DNA of 11,600 nt from assembly GCA_036374995.1 (NCBI GenBank), contig DASUSS010000151.1, forward strand, positions 1-11,600, read 5' to 3'. The notes beneath the pieces were generated by a model. It was not told the DNA's origin. It made no database searches and saw only the letters and a program-made list of their open reading frames with translations. Each line of letters opens with the position of its first letter. Within the stretch, counting starts at the first letter, position 1. Below, piece by piece: positions 6,856 through 11,600 of the stretch. A program made the translations under genes and the position numbers. The stretch comes from SH-MAG3 sp036374995 (lineage in GTDB: Bacteria > Gemmatimonadota > Gemmatimonadetes > Longimicrobiales > RSA9).

Positions 6856-7635
6856 TCAGCGGCCGGTGAACTGCGGCGAGCGCTTCTCCAGGAACGCGGT
6901 GACGCCCTCGCGCCGGTCTTCGCTGCCGAACGCGGTGATGAACAGCTCGCGCTCGTGGGCGAGTCCGGCGGACAGCGGCGCCTCGAGCGCGGCAGCGATC
7001 GCGGCCTTGGCGAGTTGCAGCGCCAGGGGTGACTGGGAGGCGATGGTACGCGCGATCTCGAGCGTGCGCGTACGCAGGTCGGCATCCTCCACGAGCTCGT
7101 CCACCATGCCGATGCGATAGGCGTCCTCGGCATCGATGAGATCGCCCGTGAGGATGAGACGCAGGGCGCGGCCCGCACCGATCAGCCGGGGCAGGCGCTG
7201 GGTGCCGCCCCCGCCCGGAATGAGGCCGAGACGGATCTCCGGCTGGCCGAGGCGCGCCGACCGCGCAGCGACCCGGATGTCACATGCGAGTGCCAGCTCG
7301 CACCCGCCGCCCAGCGCGAAGCCGTTGATCATCGCGATCGTCGGCTTCGGGTACGCAGCAACCTCATCGAATACACGCCGCGCCTGCATCACCTCTCTTT
7401 GCTGGAGCGCCGTGCGTTCCGCGAACTCCGCGATGTCCGCACCCGCGATGAACGCCTTGTCGCCGGCACCGGTGAACACCATCGCCCGCACGGCGTCATT
7501 GTCCCGGAGCTGATCCAGCACGTCCACGATCTCGCGGCGGACGATCGTGTTCAGCGCGTTGCGCTTGTCCGGCCGGTTGATCGTGATCGTCGCGACCCGC
7601 TCATCGACGTCCAGCAGCAGCGTCTCGAATGCCAT
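6856..7635 (-). CDS. Enoyl-CoA hydratase (crotonase family), PaaF-like
   Basis: Adds water across the trans-2 double bond of an enoyl-CoA to give (S)-3-hydroxyacyl-CoA, in the cytoplasm. The 259-aa length is standard. Crotonase motifs are complete: oxyanion-hole segment AFIAGADIAEF (61-71), GFALGGGCELALACDIRVA (105-123) with catalytic Glu113, and QPEIRLGLIPGGGG (131-144) with catalytic Glu133. Both hydratase glutamates are kept, so it should be an active hydratase, unlike the related gene upstream. The C-terminal EGVTAFLEKRSPQFTGR is typical of the PaaF and short-chain hydratase group. ATG 7635 starts the usual N-terminus (VDERVATITINRPDKRNAL), with AGGA about 9 nt before it. It starts 24 nt after the dehydrogenase gene, whose enzyme uses its product. 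In a phenylacetate pathway it would hydrate 2,3-dehydroadipyl-CoA; in a general pathway, a short-chain enoyl-CoA. Confidence 0.93.
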   Translation of the reverse strand: MAFETLLLDVDERVATITINRPDKRNALNTIVRREIVDVLDQLRDNDAVRAMVFTGAGDKAFIAGADIAEFAERTALQQREVMQARRVFDEVAAYPKPTIAMINGFALGGGCELALACDIRVAARSARLGQPEIRLGLIPGGGGTQRLPRLIGAGRALRLILTGDLIDAEDAYRIGMVDELVEDADLRTRTLEIARTIASQSPLALQLAKAAIAAALEAPLSAGLAHERELFITAFGSEDRREGVTAFLEKRSPQFTGR

Positions 7636-7659
7636 GGTCCCGGTTCCTGGCGAGGGAGG

Positions 7660-8514
7660 TCAATCCGCGGGCCACTCGTAGAAGCCGCGGCCCGTCTTCT
7701 TCCCGAGGCGTCCCTGGGCGACCATGTCCTCGAGGATGCGTGGCGGGCGGTACTGTTCCGCGCCGAGCTTCTCGTGCAGGTAGCGCGCGATGTCGAGGCG
7801 CACATCGAGGCCGACGAGGTCCGTGAGCCGGAGGGGTCCCATCGGATGGCGGTACCCGAGCTCGAGAGCCCTGTCGATGTCTGCCGCGCTCGCGACGCCC
7901 TCCTCGACCATACGCATCGCCTCGAGACCGAGCAGCACGCCCAGGCGCGATGTCGCGAAGCCGGGCGAGTCGTTCACGAGCACGGACTCCTTGCCGATGC
8001 GCTGCACCAGCTCGAGTCCGCGCTGCACCGTCTCCTCCGACGTCCGCGGCCCGCGCACCACCTCGACCAGGCGGTTGATGTGGACCGGATTGAAGAAATG
8101 CAGGCCGAGGAACGAGGCGGGGTGGCTCAGCCACGACTGCATGTCGCCGATGCTGAGACTCGATGTGTTCGACGCGAGGACGGATCCGGCACTCGCAGCA
8201 CGCTCCGCGCGCTGGAGCACGTCCCGCTTCAGCTCGGGCTTCTCCGGCACGGCCTCGATGATGATGTCCGCGCCGTCGCATGCGGCCTCGATGGTGCCGG
8301 AGACCGTGATGTTCTCGAGGTGGCGCACGACGTCCGCCTCGGACAGCTTGCCGCGCCGCACGCCCTCCTCGAGGTTCGCGCGGATGCGCTCGAGCCCGTG
8401 CCGCGCGAGGGGCTCCGCAGCGTCGGCGAGGTGCACCGGGTAGCCGGCCATGGCGCAGACCTGCGCAATGCCGTGACCCATGGTCCCGGCGCCGAGCACG
8501 GCGATGCGCGGCAT
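7660..8514 (-). CDS. 3-hydroxyacyl-CoA (3-hydroxybutyryl-CoA-type) dehydrogenase, PaaH-like
   Basis: NAD-dependent oxidation of (S)-3-hydroxyacyl-CoA to 3-ketoacyl-CoA. The 284-aa protein is the usual single-domain-pair length. The Rossmann motif GAGTMG is at 8-13, with an acidic residue (Asp31) after the second strand favouring NAD over NADP. Catalytic positions map without gaps onto the human enzyme: Ser118 (SNTSSL), His139 (GLHFFNP) and Glu151 (VEVV). The position equivalent to the conserved Asn of FIVNRLL is Ser189 (PGFATSR), which is unusual. The C-terminal dimerisation half has HPMGPLRLTDLVGLD and ends GRLGKKTGRGFYEW, as expected. The start is ATG 8514, where TGATG joins it to the stop of the upstream isomerase-like gene; the longer open frame is Arg-rich and covers that gene. 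In context it supplies the thiolase with 3-oxoadipyl-CoA or a similar substrate. Confidence 0.94.
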   Translation of the reverse strand: MPRIAVLGAGTMGHGIAQVCAMAGYPVHLADAAEPLARHGLERIRANLEEGVRRGKLSEADVVRHLENITVSGTIEAACDGADIIIEAVPEKPELKRDVLQRAERAASAGSVLASNTSSLSIGDMQSWLSHPASFLGLHFFNPVHINRLVEVVRGPRTSEETVQRGLELVQRIGKESVLVNDSPGFATSRLGVLLGLEAMRMVEEGVASAADIDRALELGYRHPMGPLRLTDLVGLDVRLDIARYLHEKLGAEQYRPPRILEDMVAQGRLGKKTGRGFYEWPAD

Positions 8515-9353
8515 CAGCGGCTTCCGCCTACGGGCCGGGGCCGTGCGGGTGGCTCCACCGACCGCGGCCGATCGAAGCGCGGCGCGCGCTTGTCGAGGAA
8601 CGCGGTAATGCCCTCGCGGAAATCCGGCGTCGCGAACGCGCGCAGCTGTGCCTCGACCTCGTACTCGAGGATGTCGGGCAGGGAAGAGGACAGGCTCCGG
8701 CGGATGGCGCGTTTCGCGTCGGCTACGACTCCGACGGGCGACGCCGAGATCTCGCCCGCGAAGCCGCGAGCCGCCGACTCCAGCTGTGCCGCGGGCACCA
8801 CGCGGTTGAACAGCCCGATGCGCTCGCCGCGCTCGGCACTGATCATGCCGCCGGTGTAGATGAACTCGGCCGCCGCCGCCGGTCCGATCAGACGCGGCAG
8901 GAAGAAGCTGCCGCCCCAGTCGGGATGCAGTCCGACGCGGAGGAACGTGAAGCCGATGGACGCGGTCTCGCTCGCAATGCGCAGATCGCACGCGAGCGCG
9001 AGGCACGCACCCGCGCCGGCGGCGGCACCGTTGATCGCGGCGATCACGGGCTTCGCCATGCTGTCGATCTGCTTCACGACGTCCGCACCCGCGCGCACGA
9101 GACTCTCGAAACGGTCGCGATCGCCGGCCTCGATGATCTCGGCCATCACGGCAATGTCGCCGCCCGTCGAGAATGCCCGGCCGACGCCCGTGATGATCAC
9201 GCAGCGGACGTCGGAGTCCTGCTCGAGGTCGATCAGCGCGTCGCGCAGGTCCGTGCGCATCGTGCCGGCGAACGCGTTCAGCCGTTCCGGCCGGTTGATG
9301 CGGATCCAGCCTATGGACGCATCCTTTTCAACGACGATCGTGTCGCCGCTCAT
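8514..9353 (-). CDS. Enoyl-CoA hydratase/isomerase-family protein, PaaG-like
   Basis: Crotonase-fold protein of 279 aa. The N-terminal GWIRINRPERLNAF, oxyanion-hole segment FSTGGDI (61-67) and GAAAGAGACLALACDLRIA (109-127) place it in the family. Both hydratase glutamates are absent: by alignment to the neighbouring hydratase, Cys117 and Phe136 occupy those places. Asp145 in GLHPDWGG matches the PDxGG aspartate of PaaG and other crotonase-fold isomerases, so double-bond or epoxide-oxepin isomerisation is more likely than hydration. In the phenylacetate route PaaG converts the ring epoxide to oxepin-CoA and later shifts a double bond. The protein has a Pro/Arg-rich tail of about 18 residues beyond the usual FLDKRAPRF end. 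ATG 9353 overlaps the thiolase stop in ATGA, and its stop overlaps the dehydrogenase ATG by 1 nt. The family is certain; the exact reaction is inferred. Confidence 0.9.
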   Translation of the reverse strand: MSGDTIVVEKDASIGWIRINRPERLNAFAGTMRTDLRDALIDLEQDSDVRCVIITGVGRAFSTGGDIAVMAEIIEAGDRDRFESLVRAGADVVKQIDSMAKPVIAAINGAAAGAGACLALACDLRIASETASIGFTFLRVGLHPDWGGSFFLPRLIGPAAAAEFIYTGGMISAERGERIGLFNRVVPAAQLESAARGFAGEISASPVGVVADAKRAIRRSLSSSLPDILEYEVEAQLRAFATPDFREGITAFLDKRAPRFDRPRSVEPPARPRPVGGSR

Positions 9354-10546
9354 GCCGCGACCTCCACAATGGTGGCGATGCCCTGGCCGACGCCGATGCA
9401 CATCGAGGCGAGCCCGTGCCCGCCGCCCCGGCGCTTCAGCTCGTGCACGAGCGTGGTGAGAATGCGCGCGCCGGAGCAGCCGAGCGGGTGGCCGAGCGCG
9501 ATCGCGCCGCCGTTCACATTCACGAGTGCCGGATCGAGACCGATCTCGTCGATGCACGGGATCGCCTGCGCGGCGAACGCCTCGTTCAGCTCGGCCAGCT
9601 TCAGGTCCGCCGCGCCCAGTCCGGCCCGCTCGAGCGCCTTCCGGCTCGCCGGGACGGGACCGATCCCCATCTCATCCGGCTCCACGCCGGCAACGGCGCT
9701 CGCCACCACACGCGCCAGCGGCTCCAGCCCGAGCGCCTGCGCACGCGCGGCTTCCACGATCAGCAGCGCGGCCGCTCCGTCGTTGAGCCCCGACGAATTG
9801 CCTGCCGTGACGGTACCGCCGCTGCGGAACACGGGCCGCAGCTTCGCCAGCTGCTCCGCCGTCGTGTCCGGCCGCGGATGCTCGTCGGCGTCCACCACGA
9901 CCGTTGCCCTGCGTCCGGCGACCTCGACGGAAGCGATCTCGGCGCGGAAGCGCCCCTCGCGCTGTGCGCACGCGGTGCGGCGCTGACTCTCGAGCGCGAA
10001 CGCATCCTGCGCCTCGCGGGTCACGCCGTGCCGCTCCGCCACGATCTCGGCCGTCTCGCCGAGCGAGACGGTATAGTGATCGGGAAAGCGCTCGTTCACG
10101 AAGCGCCAGCCGAGCACCGTGTCCGCGACTTCGGGCGCGCCGCGCGCGAAGCCGTCCTCCGGCTTCAGCATGACATACGGAGCACGGCTCATGGACTCGA
10201 TGCCGCCCGCAATGAACACGTCGCCCTCGCCCGCGCGGATCGCGTGCACGGCGGCGGTCACCGCCTGCATCCCCGAGCCGCACAGCCGGTTCACCGTCTG
10301 TCCGGCAACGGAGACGGGCAGCCCGGCGAGCAGCGCCGCCATCCGCGCCACGTTTCGATTGTCCTCGCCTGCCTGGTTCGCGCAGCCGAGGATGACGTCC
10401 TCGACGAGCAGCGGATCGATCCGGGTGCGCTGGACGAGGGCGTGTACGGCCGCCGCGGCGAGGTCGTCGGGCCGGACGCGCGCGAGCGCGCCGCCGTGCC
10501 GGCCGATCGGCGTGCGGACCGCGTCAATGATCCAGGCTTCTCTCAT
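9350..10546 (-). CDS. paaJ: Acetyl-CoA acyltransferase, 3-oxoadipyl-CoA thiolase type
   Basis: Cleaves a 3-ketoacyl-CoA with CoA to give acetyl-CoA and a shortened acyl-CoA; for the PaaJ/PcaF type the products are acetyl-CoA and succinyl-CoA. The 398-aa length is standard. The nucleophile is Cys89 (NRLCGSGM), with NEAFAAQ at 321-327, His353 (GGAIALGHPLGCSGAR) and Cys383 (SMCIGVGQG). The start MREAWIIDAVRTPIGRHGGAL, then GCANQAGEDNRNVARMAALLAGLP and GWRFVN, closely resemble PcaF/PaaJ enzymes, more than short-chain acetoacetyl-CoA thiolases. ATG 10546 fits this conserved N-terminus, although no good ribosome site lies before it. It begins 29 nt after the aldehyde dehydrogenase stop and overlaps the PaaG-like gene by 4 nt. 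Thiolase function is certain. The 3-oxoadipyl-CoA preference (paaJ or pcaF) is likely but rests on resemblance and context. Confidence 0.92.
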   Translation of the reverse strand: MREAWIIDAVRTPIGRHGGALARVRPDDLAAAAVHALVQRTRIDPLLVEDVILGCANQAGEDNRNVARMAALLAGLPVSVAGQTVNRLCGSGMQAVTAAVHAIRAGEGDVFIAGGIESMSRAPYVMLKPEDGFARGAPEVADTVLGWRFVNERFPDHYTVSLGETAEIVAERHGVTREAQDAFALESQRRTACAQREGRFRAEIASVEVAGRRATVVVDADEHPRPDTTAEQLAKLRPVFRSGGTVTAGNSSGLNDGAAALLIVEAARAQALGLEPLARVVASAVAGVEPDEMGIGPVPASRKALERAGLGAADLKLAELNEAFAAQAIPCIDEIGLDPALVNVNGGAIALGHPLGCSGARILTTLVHELKRRGGGHGLASMCIGVGQGIATIVEVAA

Positions 10547-10575
10547 GGAAAAACGGGATCGAGCGGAGGCAGACC

Positions 10576-11600
10576 TCAGTTGAGGTCGACCCAGACGCTC
10601 TTGATCTGCGTATACAGGTCGAGTGAGTACTCGCCCAGCTCGCGGCCGAAACCGGACTGCTTGTAGCCGCCGAACGGCGACGCGGCATCGCCGGGATGAT
10701 ACGTGTTGATCCACACGGTGCCGGCCTCGAGCTCGCGGGCGAAGCGGTGCGCCTTCTTCACGTCGCGCGTCCATACGCCGGCGGCCAGGCCGTAGATCGA
10801 CTGGTTCGCCAGCGCGAGCGCCTCGTCCTCATCGCGGAAGGCGAGCACGGACAGCACCGGTCCGAAGATCTCTTCCTGCGCGATGACGTGTCCGGGCTCA
10901 ACACCATCGAACACCGTCGGCTGGAGCCAGAACCCGCGCTGCTCCCCGTCGTACGGCGCGCGCGCCCCGCCCGCGACGAGCTCGGCACCTTCGGCGCGGC
11001 CCTTCTCGATATAGCCGAGCACGCGGTCGAGCTGTTCCTGCGAGATGAGCGGTCCGAGGCGGGTCTTCGGATCGAGCGGATCGCCGGGCTGCATCTTCGA
11101 CGCGCGATCGACGAGCGCGGAGAGAAGCCGATCCTTCACCGACTCGTGTACGAGCAGTCGCGAGCCGGCGGTGCAGCACTGGCCGGTGTTGTAGAAGATG
11201 CCGGCAAAGGCGCCGCGCGCCGCGGCATCGACGTCGGCGTCCGCGAGCACGATGTTCGGCGACTTGCCGCCCAGCTCGAGCGAGATCTTCTTCAGTGTGC
11301 CGGCGGCCTCGCGCATGATGATCCGGCCCACCGCGGTCGAGCCGGTGAAAGCGATCTTGTCCACGTCCGGATGCGCGACGAGCGCGGCGCCCGCCGTCTC
11401 GCCGAAGCCGGGCACGACGTTGAGCACGCCCGCGGGCAGTCCGGCCTCGGTGCCGATCGCGGCGAGCTCGAGCGCGCCGAGCGGCGTCTGCTCGGCCGGC
11501 TTGAGCACGATCGTGTTCCCGCACGCCAGCGCCGGCGCCACCTTCCACGCCGCCATCTCCAGCGGGAAGTTCCACGGGATGATCCCGGCAACGACGCCCA
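10576..11600 (-). CDS. NAD(P)-dependent aldehyde dehydrogenase, 5' end cut by window
   Basis: Oxidises an aldehyde to its carboxylic acid. About 340 C-terminal residues of a family usually 480-500 long are present. The frame is open to the right edge and begins inside the GVVAGIIPWNFP motif, so roughly 150 N-terminal residues and the start are outside. Visible family motifs, in order, are VLKPAEQTPLGAL, FTGSTAVGR (cofactor loop), LELGGKSP with the general-base Glu (codon 11277-11275), GQCCTAGSR with the catalytic Cys (codon 11175-11173), EEIFGPVLSV, and PFGGYKQSGFGRELG near the C-terminus. All catalytic residues are intact. It is a separate protein and not the PaaZ ring-opening fusion, since it ends normally at YTQIKSVWVDLN. 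As the first visible gene of the operon it might produce an aryl or alkyl acid, for example from phenylacetaldehyde, but the substrate is not readable. Confidence 0.93.
   Translation of the reverse strand, partial: GVVAGIIPWNFPLEMAAWKVAPALACGNTIVLKPAEQTPLGALELAAIGTEAGLPAGVLNVVPGFGETAGAALVAHPDVDKIAFTGSTAVGRIIMREAAGTLKKISLELGGKSPNIVLADADVDAAARGAFAGIFYNTGQCCTAGSRLLVHESVKDRLLSALVDRASKMQPGDPLDPKTRLGPLISQEQLDRVLGYIEKGRAEGAELVAGGARAPYDGEQRGFWLQPTVFDGVEPGHVIAQEEIFGPVLSVLAFRDEDEALALANQSIYGLAAGVWTRDVKKAHRFARELEAGTVWINTYHPGDAASPFGGYKQSGFGRELGEYSLDLYTQIKSVWVDLN

Noticed and set aside
7399..8859. Plus-strand open frame of 486 codons opposite the hydratase and dehydrogenase
   Set aside because: Composition (Arg, His, Asp, Ala) and absence of motifs mark it as an antisense shadow of three well-identified genes.
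10547..10774. N-terminal extension of the thiolase frame
   Set aside because: It runs into the aldehyde dehydrogenase gene and has no thiolase sequence; the conserved family N-terminus begins exactly at ATG 10546.
1..11600. Defence system, mobile element, CRISPR array or biosynthetic cluster
   Set aside because: All sizeable genes fit nutrient uptake and acyl-CoA catabolism; no direct-repeat arrays, transposase, integrase, nuclease or toxin motifs were seen.

Overview
The window is GC-rich bacterial DNA in which almost every base is coding. A SusC/RagA-type TonB-dependent receptor paired with a SusD/RagB-type lipoprotein, together with high GC and an aerobic acyl-CoA degradation operon, suggests a Gemmatimonadota-like organism rather than a classical, AT-richer Bacteroidota. 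That placement is an inference from gene content. No rRNA or other marker gene is present. No gene-free stretch exceeds about 125 bases. No tRNA, rRNA, CRISPR array, insertion sequence or phage gene was seen.

Left part (1-4231, plus strand): the 3' portion of a susC-like gene runs in from the left edge. It is followed 12 nt later by a complete susD-like lipoprotein gene and a strong intrinsic terminator (13-bp perfect stem). Together they should form one outer-membrane uptake unit: a TonB-energised barrel with a substrate-binding lipoprotein lid. The substrate cannot be read from the sequence.

Middle (4293-4721, plus strand): a small two-helix membrane protein with an acidic tail and no recognised family. 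It converges on the next operon across a 103-nt gap.

Right part (4825-11600, minus strand): eight tightly packed genes, read from right to left. They are an aldehyde dehydrogenase (cut by the right edge), a PaaJ/PcaF-type thiolase, a PaaG-like enoyl-CoA isomerase-family protein, a 3-hydroxyacyl-CoA dehydrogenase, an enoyl-CoA hydratase, an unknown 86-aa protein with two NPFG motifs, a small DUF3311-like membrane protein, and a sodium:solute symporter. Junctions range from 4-nt overlaps (ATGA, GTGA) to 29-nt gaps, so the set looks like one transcription unit with translational coupling. The four CoA enzymes match the lower half of the aerobic phenylacetyl-CoA route (isomerisation, hydration, dehydrogenation, thiolysis). 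The aldehyde dehydrogenase could feed an acid into it and the symporter could import the acid. The ring epoxidase (PaaABCE), the CoA ligase and the ring-opening enzyme are not in the window, so a general beta-oxidation cluster remains possible.

I found no clearly undescribed multi-gene system. The best leads are the unrecognised 86-aa NPFG protein inside the operon, a Ser in place of the catalytic Asn in the dehydrogenase, and the crotonase-fold protein without the two hydratase glutamates.
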